DNA of 64,000 nucleotides from Chrysomallon squamiferum (GCA_012295275.1 CM022670.1:17845698-17909697); one strand, 5' to 3'; shown: positions 28,526-52,918, counted from the first letter of the stretch. The notes: generated from the sequence alone by a model not told the origin. Made by a program: numbers and translations.

Positions 28526-29342
28526 ATTAAAATTACACATCATTATCATTAAAACAGAGAGGCGTTGAAATGTCAGTTATTTGATCTAAATACTAAGTCC
28601 ACTACCTTCCAAAGAAACAGCAGTATTCCTGCCGAAATGTTTGTCATTTATTTTCTTTAAGTCATTCTATCATCAGCATATAATATCAAGAAGAAGAAGA
28701 AGAAGAAAAAAAATCACAATGATGATGACGGGAGTGTCAACGATTGTGATAACCATTTCAAAATGAAAATGCGATAACTGTACCGCATTTATAAAAAAAT
28801 AAAAAATAAAAATAAACTATTTCCACTAATGATGATACGCTTTTAATGATATACAAGCCCGACATATGTCATATGCATTATAATAATAACAACAATTGTT
28901 CTTACTATTATACGCGCTGTTAAGCTAAAAGTTTTTAACTCAGAGACTGTCCTTTGTTTTGCAGTCTGCAGCGCAAACGTGCGGACGTCACTTTGTGTGT
29001 CGCTAAGCTATCGCTCGGGTTAAAGCTATCAGCTGGAAACGCCTGACAGGATGCCGAGTCGCTCTGGGATTATGATCTCATTGACAATGGTCAGCGGCGG
29101 AAATGGTATATACAGACTGGGTTTAAAAAACTAATCCGAAAACAAAGAGAAACATTTGATGGCGAGAGATAATTAGCTTTAACGTTTTCGATAATAATCT
29201 TGTTGGGAAAAAGAAATAATGCGCGCGTGTATTATTCACAGTCTATGTATGTATGGCTTTTCATACATGCCTACAAACACATTTACACCCACCCACCCAC
29301 CCACATATACACCCACCCACCCACACACACACACACACACAT

Positions 29343-29392
<50 letters not shown>

Positions 29393-29522
29393 ACTTACAT
29401 ACATACATACATACACAAACATATATATATATACATACATACATACAAATGCACACAAACGCACATAAATACATACATACATACAAAGATACATACATGT
29501 ATACGAACGTACATACACAGAC

Positions 29523-29782
29523 GTTAAAACTGATCTGTGATACACACATAAATATGTGAACACGCGCGCACTGAAACATCCATCCATCCATCTACACAAA
29601 CATTTCTGTGTTTACGTGCACTATTGAACAGAAAGAAGTTTTAAAATGACTCTTCTAAATATTCAAAATGGCTGTGTAGTATTCTGCATAAGATATTATT
29701 TTGCTTTCTGCCTCAGTAACCTTAAGTATAACATGTACGCTTCACTTTATCTTTTGATGTGAACGTAATGCTCATTTATGAA
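29523..29782 (+). repeat. About 240-bp dispersed repeat, copy 2
   Basis: Partner of 15900-16148. It too follows a long CA/CATA array (29282-29515) and ends with an A-rich AAGAAGAAAAAAAATAATAA run. Identity is high over the shared body; differences include GTGCGCACTG versus GCGCGCACTG and small indels. Confidence 0.75.
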
Positions 29783-30555
29783 GAAGAAAAAAAATAATAA
29801 TAACAATAAAAATAAAACAAAATAAATTCCCTTTCATATGGTGATTAGGTCTCCAGGATGCTCAGCCCGGTAGTTTCATTATCAATTAATGTTTCCTCCA
29901 TAACCAGATTATAAGAGTAAAAATTAACGTTTTAATGAACCATAAACCTGCTGATTCAAATTAGGCAATTATCCGCATCTAAAACGCTTTAGATCATTAA
30001 CTTTGATGAAGAAACTCAATAATTTCAGTTCGAAAATCACAGAGTTGCTTTATGCAAGGAGAAATCAAACACTACAGCGCAGAATCAATCTTTTATTTCT
30101 TATTTGAGAAATAATATTTCAACGCTGGCCGACTGAAAGCAGAGAAAGTTTGTCTTTGGAGTTGAATTTTGATTAACAATTTTTTATCTTTAATACTGAC
30201 AATCGAATCTTTCTCTATCATGGTTTTTCAGTGAAGATTTTAAAGTCATTTTACAAACATCGGTACATATTAATCCATTTGGAACGGCGAGATAAAAAGA
30301 AAATAATCTACATTTTTTTTTAATACATTTTTTTTTTTTCTTCTATAACTGTAAATTCTGAAAGCTTTTCAAAGATTGATGAACAAAGTTCGGTGCACTA
30401 GAACGAACTTTGAAAAAGGATACTTAAATGTAAAGATATACTTAAAGCCTGAAAGTGTTATTTTTTATATATATTTTATTATTTTTATTTTTTTAAATTT
30501 TAATTTCAATTTTTATTATTATTATTATTTTATTTTAATATATGTGTATATGTGT

Positions 30556-30602
<47 letters not shown>

Positions 30603-30884
30603 ATATATATATCTTAGTATTTTACTTATTTTACTTATTTTTATTATTAATAATATTTTATTTTTTATATCATTTGTCTCTGGTTGGTTAATTTTGTTTG
30701 TCTTCTATTTGTGTTGGGTTTTTCATTCTTTTTCTAATTTCCGATTATTCTATTATCTTTCTTCTTGTTCTTTTCTTTATTTTTTTCATTTATTTTTCCA
30801 TTCGAATTTTTAAGTTGAAATTATGAAAAGTTGCATTAATCGTGATATTTCAACAACAGTAACTACAAATAAATAATAATAATG

Positions 30885-30943
<59 letters not shown>

Positions 30944-31494
30944 CAATAAAAAGAACAACCTGTGGAAATAATTAGATCAACAATAACAACAACTGCAATA
31001 ATATGAAAAAAATAATATAATAAACATAAATAAATAAATAATTAAACAAAATTCAATGTGACAAATACATCATTAAAAATATATGTAGTGCATTATTATT
31101 AACAAAAACGCCAGATAATAATCTGACAAATGGCTTTTTGTCATTTTTTTGATGTATATTCATTTATTCCAAAAGCCGATATAAAACATGTACCCAATAA
31201 CAAATGTTCTATAGAAAAAATATCTCCACGAATAAAAAGATTTTAAAAGAACAAAAGCCTATCATTTTATCAGGAAGGAAAGGGGCTTTTTTGTATTTGA
31301 TTTTTCCAAATGTAATTGCTTCCTGCCTAGGTTATTTACCTCTTTTCTTCTGACTGCTTTTTCATTTTTCTTTTGATGTCTTAATTATAACGCATTCTGT
31401 GCCTTTGTAACATTATCATTCTTTTTATTTTTTATTTTTTTTTTTTTTTTTTACGCGATTTTAATCATGGATATCTCCACAGCTTCTGTGTGAA

Positions 31495-31800
31495 TGAACG
31501 AAACAATATTGTTTAACAACACCTGAACATAGAGCATTACTAATGCTTTTCTGTTGTTAAATAGATCAATTTTTGTACAATGACATCATGAAAGGAAAAA
31601 CTGAATGCTGGTAGTTCATGGTCTGTTATTACTGATTAGTAAACAATGGTTAATTTGGCTGAACATTTCATTTGATGAAGCGTTTTAAACGCATAGGGTT
31701 CTGTATAAAATAGTACAATGAAGTCACTGGCTAGGCTTGACCGAATGGTCTATCGCGCCCGGTGCCAGCACTGTGACGACCGAGATACAGCCCCGCTTAC
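31495..31800. mobile_element. Candidate tRNA-derived SINE remnant
   Basis: GACCGAATGGTCTATCGCGC and GACCGAGATACAGCCCC (31739-31794) form a GC-rich island resembling degenerate tRNA A and B boxes at suitable spacing. Upstream, TTGTTTAACAACACC...AGAGCATTACTAATG resembles the tail of the molluscan SINE-like repeat in the opposite sense. The two parts may be separate insertions. No intact tRNA cloverleaf is present. Confidence 0.35.
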
Positions 31801-32587
31801 GGACTTCTGCATACGTGAATAAAATGATTAGTTGTTAATAAGTTGTTATCGTATATTTAAAAACTGGTAATATGTGATGAAAACTGCTGCTAAGAGACGG
31901 GTAATCGTTTAAATCACGGAACGCTTTATTAGTATTTAAATTACCAGCAAAAAAAAAATTTAATGCCACATACAACATATATTTTTGTAACTACAGTTAT
32001 GTGACCTTATGTATAATACAGCTCACAGCATAAAACTGAGTGTGTGTGTGATCAGTTTTCTGCAATGAGCTGTATTATACAGTATAGACTCACACACATG
32101 TAAAATAAAAAAATAAATAATAAATTAAAAAGATAACAAAACTAAAATGGCATAATAACTGGTTGTATTTGTAAAATTTACTATGGTTGTTTATTATTTT
32201 ACTATTATTGTTTTTAAAATGTTAAATTTTTATTTTTTTCTGAATCAGCATAAATGAGGTGAGAGATTTTTATAAACGAATCAAAAAACTAACCAATGTT
32301 TGACTTTTTTCCCATAATATAAATATGATAAAAATAAAAGGAATTAATGGAAACTATAAAGATTAAATAAAATAAACCGTAATAAAAATTTGATGAATGA
32401 CTGAATGACTGAACTAACTACACACACACACACAAAAAAAAATCAATCAATCAATAAATACAGTAAAATAAAACAAAACCAATTCAAAAATTATTAATTG
32501 ATTTCAGACTAAGCAATAAAAAAAATGATTTCATAACTGTACAAAATTTGATGTATAAAAAGTCTGATAATTGTCTTCCTGAGATAT

Positions 32588-32590
<3 letters not shown>

Positions 32591-32658
<68 letters not shown>
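32591..32658 (+). repeat. (GA)n array in the ERCC4 3' UTR
   Basis: GA array of 68 bp, (CT)n on the transcribed strand of ERCC4, starting about 30 nt past its stop codon, so it is very likely transcribed. Confidence 0.95.
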
Positions 32659-32660
<2 letters not shown>

Positions 32661-32687
32661 TTATATTCACATAATTATAAATATTCA

Positions 32688-45638
<12,951 letters not shown>

Positions 45639-46229
45639 CTCCTTATTTTTATTTTTACTGTATATCAAATAAATATACTATGTTCATATTTAGACGTCTT
45701 GTGTAAAATCAAGTTATGAAATATTACATGGAGAAATACCTACCTGAAAACAGAAAATGTAATAATTTAGAAATGTCTACACTTATTACCAGAACCCATT
45801 ATTTTTCAATTTATGTCCATAATATATAACACTGATAAATAATATATATTATAGAAATATATAGATATAGATAGATATAGAAATATAATGGCTTATCACT
45901 GTCAGAAATATTAATGTATCAACAAATATGAAACATAACTATGTTATCTTATAAATGTTTCAGATTAAATCATCAAATAAATAGAACCTGTGGAGTCCAA
46001 TGCTATAAAGTGATAATCAGTTTAGTGAGTGGAGGAAAATGTTATTTATGACATTCAACAATACTCATAAACACATTCAGTAAGTCTATGTATATGACTA
46101 TATCACTGAATATGATATTGAAATAAAATATTACACTGTTAATGTTATACTTATATTATCACTATCATGTATGCTATATAATATAATTACACTGGAAATA
46201 TTAAATAATTAATCATATTAAATCTAAAA
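45639..46229. other. ERCC4 upstream leader/intron region
   Basis: AT-rich, no coding content. An acceptor-like ATATACAG just upstream of the ERCC4 ATG suggests a spliced leader exon further upstream. Confidence 0.35.
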
Positions 46230-47100
46230 TTATAGTAATTAAACGACTGGCTTTGGCTAAAAAAAAAATAAAAAAAAAAAAAAAAAATCCGCTTTTACCC
46301 GAGATTGATATGACTTTATGAGATAGTACGACTATTTATTAGTCAAATTAGTGCAACGTACACTTTGTCATCGAAAACATTGGCACTGCCTTTGTAAAAT
46401 TGTGTGAACTAAACAGGCATGTTGATATACTAACATTTCCTATATATTATTGTAATGAATTAAAACAATCATCATCCAGCAAACCTTTTGGACGGCCTAT
46501 GACTATAGTCTGTAGTTAGCATTACTATTACTATTAGGTATTCCGACTATTCGCTACGCTGAAGTAAATATCGGATATATCGATAACAGGATAAATAACT
46601 GTATATTTTTAATATTCTGTTAAAACGACCTTGACATTTAGAAATTTTCACATCGAACATTTATACTTAATATAGTATGACTGTTTTTATAATTTTTTAG
46701 ACAACTAAATAAACTAATAATATTATTTATTCCATAAGCTTATCACTGACGTTTAAACCATGGGAGCAGCCATTTTACCAGATTTTCCAAGCGATAAAAA
46801 TGTTACATGTTATATTAATAGCTAAATATCGTTATTAAGAATTACAAATATGTTTATGGCCTTTAAAGTGTAATTATCGATGTTGAAAATATTGTTCAGG
46901 TTTTAAGACATTATTATTATATTTTTGATTGTTATTATTGTTTTGTTGTTGTTATTGTTCAGTTCTTTATCATCTGTTCCACTGTTCTGGCTTAGCGGAA
47001 GCATATCCCATAATGCATTATATCACCTAAACGTAGGAGAACGAAAACAACTGGAAGCGTGTCAAGTAAGACGTAGATTGATTGAACTTAAAGTGGTAAG
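46230..47100. promoter_or_regulatory. Putative bidirectional promoter of ERCC4 and ELOF1
   Basis: This stretch lies between the divergent ERCC4 and ELOF1 coding starts and is locally richer in CpG than its surroundings (for example CGGCCTATGAC, GACTATTCGCTACGC). It holds several promoter-like motifs. A palindromic TATCGATA (46578-46585) resembles the DREF element. AAAATGGCTGC on the minus strand (46767-46777) resembles a YY1 site. GCGGAAG (46995-47001, ETS-like) is followed by TCCCATAATGCATT (47006-47019, ZNF143/Staf-like). Splice-donor-like sequences at 47066 (CAA|GTAAGA) and 47096 (GTG|GTAAGA) could end a 5' UTR exon of ELOF1. On the minus strand, an acceptor-like ATATACAG upstream of the ERCC4 ATG suggests a leader exon there too. 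Promoter assignment is inference. Confidence 0.5.
46962..47021 (+). repeat. 60-bp element with ETS/ZNF143-like motif, second copy at 17 kb
   Basis: The 60 bases from GTTCTTTATC to AATGCATTAT match 17021-17080 at about 55 of 60 positions. Both copies follow T-rich simple repeats. The ETS-like GCGGAAG is GCAGAAG in the other copy, whereas TATCCCATAATGCATTAT is identical in both. Outside the 60 bp the copies do not align. It may be a conserved piece of a dispersed element that supplied promoter motifs, or a promoter fragment copied elsewhere. Confidence 0.6.
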
Positions 47101-47257
47101 AAGTATAGAAAACTCAGTTTCATATCCAAACAGATTGTAACAAAATTGTCCGTGTATATCAAAACAGTTTAAACGTCACTATATATTTCTGTTAACCAAA
47201 TAAGTCAAACTTAAAATAAATATTGTGAAAACAAATAATATTATTACTAACATTAAT

Positions 47258-47320
47258 TTAAAACCCATCATTTAATCATTAATTTAATGATTAAATTAAT
47301 GATTATATGATGGATTTTTT
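47258..47320. repeat. Near-perfect palindrome (fold-back)
   Basis: TTAAAACCCATCATTTAATC...GATTATATGATGGATTTTTT forms arms of about 28 bp around TTAATTTAATGATTAAATTAA. It lies just downstream of the putative ELOF1 transcription start, and may be a small inverted-repeat element remnant or a cruciform-capable AT sequence. Confidence 0.6.
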
Positions 47321-48605
47321 AAATTCTTAAAATAGAATTCACACTTACAGATATAGTTATAATAGTATGTCAGTCAAGACATTTATCTTTATCAGATAGA
47401 CATTCATTATTTTGACGTTTATTATTTTATATAAAAGAGATATTGCTTCTTCAGTTCTTGTTAAATATTCACATGATAAAGTGTCGATCACGACTTTATT
47501 GAGACTTTAGAGTTAGGTATTTAGTCTAACAGTGACAGTAGCGTTAGTCTTATATAATTTCATTAGTTTGATTAGTGACATTCAAAGAGTGAAGGTTATT
47601 GTAGAATTTATCATATTATTGTTTGCATACTATGATACTTAATATGTCAATTATCATTAAATTTTTGTATTGTCCATTCAATGACATAGTAGATAATCAT
47701 AAAGGTACCACCACCAGCTGTCACATAACAATTTAACAATGCAGCATTGTGCAACAAATAAAATACTTCTCACATCTCTAAATCAAAATTCACTTCTATA
47801 AACTTAAAAAATATTAAGTTGCCTTAAGCAATTAAATAGACTAGTATGAATAATACAAAATTCTGTATATAAATGATGTAAATTAATTTCAGATTCTAAT
47901 TTTGATCTAGGTTAAGAGGTCCCAGACCATTAGTCTGGAAAATTGATAATGTACTTGTATTTGTAGTATTATTTTTGTTGAAGTGTATATTGAAAACTAA
48001 AATGGCATTTTAACCCCACAATAAAACGTGTTGTTAGTAAATTGAATTTATTTATATGTTGTGGATATGTAGTTAAGGCAGTTATTCATAAGTTGCATAT
48101 TAAAATGCATTTAACAATTGCCTGTGAAACAGTCTTACAAATTATAAGTTAAATATTACATAGAATATATCAGTAATTCATAACTCCAGTGTATAAATCA
48201 GATACCTAATGACATAATGTAAATCTGGTCATGTACAGAACTTAGTAAAAGAACTTGAGTTCTCTTATAATGAGAAAATTTAAAAGTGATACAAGGTGAT
48301 TCTCAGTAAAAAATATATTAAGTTACAAAAATAATGTCATTGTTGATTTCTCAAGATAGACAGAGAGAGAGAGAGAGACAGGCTTGTATCTAAATCAAAA
48401 TATAGTTTTTAAAATGTTTAAAAATATCACTATATATATATATATATACACATGATTTGATATAGAATAAAAAATATGACTTGAACAGTGACAAAACAAC
48501 TTCAGAATACAGAAGAACTTTTATAAAAACATTTAGTTGCAGGCTTAATACACAGTTTATTGTTGATTATTGATAATGTATTATGATGAATACAGTTATT
48601 CAGCA

Positions 48606-48643
48606 TTTAGAATATTTCCAAACAAATATGAACTGTATCCTTT
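48606..48643 (+). repeat. Partial copy of ELOF1 exon 2 end plus U12 5' splice site
   Basis: The 38 bases TTTAGAATATTTCCAAACAA... to GTATCCTTT match 49915-49952 (the end of ELOF1 coding exon 2 and the start of its U12-type intron) with about three mismatches, in the same orientation. The copy sits upstream of coding exon 1, probably inside the 5' UTR intron. Because it includes intron sequence it cannot come from a spliced transcript, so a local DNA duplication is likelier. It retains an intact GTATCCTTT. Confidence 0.65.
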
Positions 48644-49017
48644 GATCAAATTTATTAAAACAAAATAATAGTGCAAGAACATTTTTATATGTAAATATTG
48701 TTTTATATATTTAACATGCCAGTTTGGAATATAGCTTCAAAATACACTGAGATTCATGTCACCAGATGTTTTGCAAATTTTTAACAATAGTAAATGTAAA
48801 AACTGTATATAAGCATTCATGCATAAAGAAAGGGGATAACATTAAATGATTAATAAATATCAATGTTGAATACATAGAGAATACACTTTATCTAAAAATA
48901 TAACAATACATATACATATATAATTAGATTAAATGGACAGATGGCGTTTTTTTTTTTGTTGTAAAATGTATAAAATTACTTTTGTTGCTTCCAGTCAGTA
49001 GCTGAAGAATCTTCACG

Positions 49018-50374
49018 ATGGGGCGACGAAAGAAAGTGAATAAACCTCCTCCTAAAAGAAAAGTTATTGAACCTCTAGATGTTCTCTTCAACTGTCCGTT
49101 TTGTAACCACGAAAAGTCCTGTGAAGTGAAGTTGTAAGTAAAAAATGTATAGACATTCAAGTTCAAAGCTGTTTTTTCAAGAATATTGTGTAAAGAAGCA
49201 GTGCATGAAAATGACCATTATTGTACTTTTATATTTGTTTATTTCAAACATGCTTCCAATTAATACTTTATCTAATGAGAGAAATGGAATTTAATCTTTC
49301 ACAATGTCAGTTGATATTGTAAAATATTGATCAGTAAATATTTCTCTATATTATTTTAAATTTAATTATTAAAATTTCAGATATCCAAAATGAACAGTTA
49401 ATAAATTCAAAGATTAGTTTATATAACTTCAGAGTTACAGCAGTAGTCTCACCACAGGTGTTGGTTCTGCTCTTTAAGATTGGGTGAGACTCTAGTGTGA
49501 GGCAAGGATCTAGATTGTTTTGAACTGATGGATGCATGAAGTAAACAAATGTGAAAGTGCAGTAATGGTCATTTTAAGGTCTATTTCAGTCCAGTTTGGT
49601 ATTTTTATGCATAACTCAAGATATATGTATCTAATTTTGTGTTTATATATTTAATTTTACCAGACATATATATATATATTTTTTTTTTTTTTGGTCATTG
49701 GTTTGAAATTAATATAAGAAAATAATTAAATATTTTAAAGTGTTACTTTTAGCTATTTAATAATAAACAATATTTAGTAATTGTATATTGCTAAATCGAA
49801 TTCTATAATCATAAGGACATGAATTTGAATATCTAATTTTTTATTTAATTATTATATTCTTATCATTTTCAGAGATCGGCAGCGGAATACAGGGATAATT
49901 ACTTGTAATGTGTGCTTAGAAGATTTCCAAACAAATATAAACTGTATCCTTTAAGAAATTACACTGTTGTTGTTATTGCAGCTGTATATCTGATTAATTT
50001 AATACAAAACAAAATTGTGTGAACTTGAGAAGCTGAATTTAAATATAGATTACCATATATAGGGTTTATTTAATCATGAATTAATATGCGTGTATTTATC
50101 TTCATGTAACTGTATGATTGAAGAAAATTTTGAATACCTATGGTGTTTTTCTTTTTACGTACTTGAAATCTGCCTTGTATTAAAATTCACAAAATAGAAA
50201 TACATTAAAAACAAAGTCTTTTCAAGGGTTTTTTTTATTATACAGAAAATGTTTGTTTTTAAAGAGACATTGTTTTTTTTAATTGTTTTTATCCTTGACT
50301 AACTATAAGATCTTTCCGAAGCAGTAGACGTATATAGTGACTGGATTGATGCCTGCGAGGCTGCCAACCAATAG
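49018..50374 (+). CDS. ELOF1: Transcription elongation factor 1 homologue (ELOF1), 3 coding exons
   Basis: ELOF1 is a small zinc-ribbon factor on elongating RNA polymerase II. It aids transcription through chromatin and is required for transcription-coupled repair. Coding exons are 49018-49133, 49873-49943 and 50310-50374, totalling 252 nt and 83 residues, the length I know for human ELOF1. The protein starts [15 protein letters not shown] (basic tail). Zinc ligands are C26/C29 (CPFC) and C50/C53 (CNVC), with NHEKSC between them, and it ends [14 protein letters not shown]. Intron 1 is an ordinary GT-AG intron in codon 39. Intron 2 (after the first base of codon 63) starts GTATCCTTT and ends with TCCTTGAC 11 nt before AG, a U12-type signature. 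An acceptor at 48992-48994 directly before the start implies at least one upstream untranslated exon. The poly-A signal is at 50624-50629. Confidence 0.96.
49944..50309 (+). other. U12-type (minor spliceosome) intron of ELOF1
   Basis: The 366-nt intron begins GTATCCTTT, the canonical 5' splice site of GT-AG minor-class introns, and has TCCTTGAC at 50292-50299, matching the U12 branch-site consensus TTCCTTRAC in all but its first base. The branch adenosine at 50298 lies 11 nt from the terminal G, in the narrow range typical of U12 introns. There is no polypyrimidine tract between branch and AG. Joining the flanking exons gives codon 63 TAT (Tyr) inside [17 protein letters not shown], which matches the family, so the boundaries are secure. 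That it is spliced by the minor spliceosome is inference from motifs. Confidence 0.85.
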
Positions 50375-50623
50375 CAGGATCTTGTGTCAACATTTCTAGA
50401 GACACATACATCAACATTCTTTTTAAACTAACCGGTCATGGCAGATGCGAAGAAGTAAACAAAAAATCATGGTCCATGAAGACATTGTCATCATTATTTG
50501 AAGCAACTCAGTGCAATCACAGAGCTGTCGTTAATACAGCGTTGTTGTTACAGCTATCTTTACATACATTATATTTTTATAAATTCAAAGTGAAATGGTT
50601 TTTTTTTTTTTTTTTTTTTTTTT

Positions 50624-50629
50624 AATAAA
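50624..50629 (+). terminator. ELOF1 polyadenylation signal
   Basis: This is an AATAAA hexamer 250 nt after the ELOF1 stop, directly after a poly-T tract and followed by a TG/T-rich stretch (GGTATGATTTTTGTGTTTT), as expected of a cleavage and polyadenylation site. Further AATAAA hexamers occur near 51.58 kb and could give a longer 3' UTR. Confidence 0.5.
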
Positions 50630-52305
50630 TATAGCTGGTATGATTTTTGTGTTTTATGCTTATTTTGGGTGTTTTCATAAATTTAGATTACAGTGATTGT
50701 AAAATTTTGCAACATTTTCAGATGAATTACTTTGTCACGGCATCAGTTTGGATTCATGTCTCAAGTATAAGATAAGAAGAAAAAGCAGTTTAATTTTGAA
50801 ATCTAAATTAAAAGGCATTGGATTTTGCACAAATTCTGTCAATTATGGATGTGTTATATGCTAAATACAAATTAGGAACATTTATGTTTAGTTTGCTCAT
50901 AAATATATAATTTTTGAAGTTATTTTTTGATGGAAGGCATAGAACACTAGATGTGAAATATTAATAAATACTCAGAAGATCTGAATAATATATATATTAT
51001 TACTGGACATTTATTTATTTATTTTATGAGTAAAATGCAGATGGCAATGGCAACAACAAAATGCAAACTGCAAAACCTGCTAAATTTACATAATGTGAAA
51101 GTATGGTTATTTTTATTTTATTTTATTAATTTTTTTTTATTTTTTAATTGTTCCATTAAAAATATGTTGTGATAAACCACAGACTTGTTGAAAAATGATT
51201 GTTTTCAGTAAATAAATCATATTCCTATTTCTAAAATTTTAAGTTTTAGATTTTTTTTTTTTTTTTTTGTCATGCATAACATTCCTGTACATTTAATTTT
51301 TTTAATACAAGTGGGCTTAGGAAAAATTTAATTACATCTTCAGATTTAAATAAATAGTGATTAACTGACTGGTTTTTCTTTTATTTTATGTAAATGAGGA
51401 TTTATAACAGTTAAATTAAAACAAAACTATTGTATTCTAATTTTAAAGATATCTTTTGTTTTTATAAAATATTTTATTTTTAATTATACAAATGTTTGGC
51501 CTTTCCAGTACATGGGATTTCATAAAGTTTCTCATATTTTCATTTGCTAGAGGATTTGTATAAATGCAAACTATTCATTTGTAATAAAATGATGATTTCC
51601 AGTAAAATATGTGTTGTTTTTATTCCTTTATTTTGTTAAAGAAAGAAAATAGAATTATTATTTAACTGTTGAATTACTAATGAACATGCAGTTCATGCAC
51701 AGAGATAACACAAAACAAACAAGTCTTCACAGGATGATAGTCCAAAAGACTAATGTACAAGTATTTATACTGTGCATCTGTACACATTGTTTCAGAATTC
51801 TTTTTATACATTTTAAAACCACCATTTTGTCACCAATCAATATAATGTGACAAATGTTTAGTGTCTTACGCATTATTTTTCTCCGTTTGTTTTTATTTTT
51901 TTAATGTAAAATAAGTAAAAAAAATAAATAAAGTATTTATACAATCTTGTTTTACGAGAGATACAGTTTCAAAAGTTATAAAATAAAAACAACTCCAAAT
52001 TTAGTAAATGTTCTACATAATCTTAACAGATTTTTGGTTGCTTTAGTGCATGATACAAGTAAACGGCGGAAGCTAAATAACTATTATCATAAAGTTATGT
52101 TTCTGTGAAACTAGAATTCCGAGAACTTATATATATATATATATAAATTATTATTGGTTGTAACATGGATTTTTTTTATTATAAAAAGCCATTATCATGT
52201 TGAATTAAATTTTAAAAAAACAACAACATTTAATCCAAAATAAATATCTTTATTTTATACCAATAAATTACATACAAAATGAGATTTACGAGATGGTAAT
52301 GAGAA
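50630..52305. other. Intergenic, ELOF1 to SSX2IP
   Basis: AT-rich, with poly-T tracts and no recognised feature other than possible distal poly-A signals. Confidence 0.5.
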
Positions 52306-52390
52306 TTTGGCGCCATTTACGAAACTAAACAAATAAAAATTACACAATTTAGATCACGAGAGCTGTGAATAAAACATATCTAAGGTTTTG
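52306..52390 (+). promoter_or_regulatory. Possible SSX2IP promoter / leader exon with E2F-like site
   Basis: TTTGGCGCC at 52306-52314 matches the E2F consensus TTTSGCGC. It is a rare GC-rich motif in an AT-rich stretch, 0.6 kb upstream of the SSX2IP start exon. A donor-like TTTTG|GTAAGA at 52391 could end a noncoding first exon that splices to the acceptor at 52918. Both are inferences; no transcript evidence is available. Confidence 0.35.
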
Positions 52391-52918
52391 GTAAGAAATA
52401 TTATTTGTTTATTTTGTGACCGGTTTTTTTACTTAGTAAACTGGAAACTAAAAATTATATGTGAAAGTTTTTCAAAAAATTTAATACGAAACTAAAATAA
52501 TATTTCTGTTTAATTGTGCATGTTTTCCTACCACAACAGTTAATTAAAAAAAAAAAAAAAAAACAGGTGCTTTTTTATTTCATTGTTCTTTATTTTTCGG
52601 AGATTAACATTTATTTACTGTCATTATTCCAGATTTGAAAAATGTGTGTATAAAGTTGATTTTCAAAACGAATCAAGTCTTGTAAATTACAAAAAAAAAT
52701 CGGGAGTTTGGAATTAAGTCGATTCGTATTAAACTTTAAAGACTGTAAGACACTTTTTCTGTTTTCATGAATTTCGGAAATGTTATTACAGTTAGAGATT
52801 ATGGTATCAAGTTTTGTATATATCCATAAAATAACTTACTAAACGGCAGTTTTTGCAACTAAAATATTCTATTTAAATCGGTAGCATTTGTTAATCTTTT
52901 ATATTTTGACTATTTCAG

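Larger units (their letters stand above)
28526..32590. other. Noncoding interval downstream of ERCC4
   Basis: No gene was recognised. A more complex CpG-bearing stretch at 28,940-29,130 (AGCGCAAACGTGCGGACGTC, then GGTCAGCGGCGGAAATG) stands out. Simple repeats are CA-rich at 29282-29400, (TA)n at 30559-30612 and (AAT)n at 30880-30938. Part of the right edge may be ERCC4 3' UTR. Confidence 0.45.
47101..49017 (+). other. Probable 5' UTR intron of ELOF1
   Basis: No coding exon is present. The interval ends with acceptor GTTGCTTCCAG at 48984-48994, directly before the ELOF1 coding exon. It contains the palindrome at 47.3 kb and the partial exon-2 copy at 48.6 kb. Confidence 0.45.

Noticed and set aside
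29200-29599. His-Thr-rich and Val-Cys-rich overlapping frames on both strands
   Set aside because: These are translations of the CA/CATA microsatellite.
30376-30813. 145-codon frame rich in Ile, Phe and Tyr
   Set aside because: It follows (TA)n and T-rich DNA; composition reflects base content only.
46925-47140. 71-codon frame in the ERCC4-ELOF1 gap that resembles the end of a frame at 16768-17118
   Set aside because: The resemblance comes from the shared 60-bp DNA repeat and is limited to it; it is more likely promoter or leader DNA than protein.
49944-50309. Reading the ELOF1 exon 2 boundary as an ordinary weak GT donor
   Set aside because: GTATCCTTT together with TCCTTGAC close to the 3' AG fits the minor-class pattern far better than a degenerate U2 donor.
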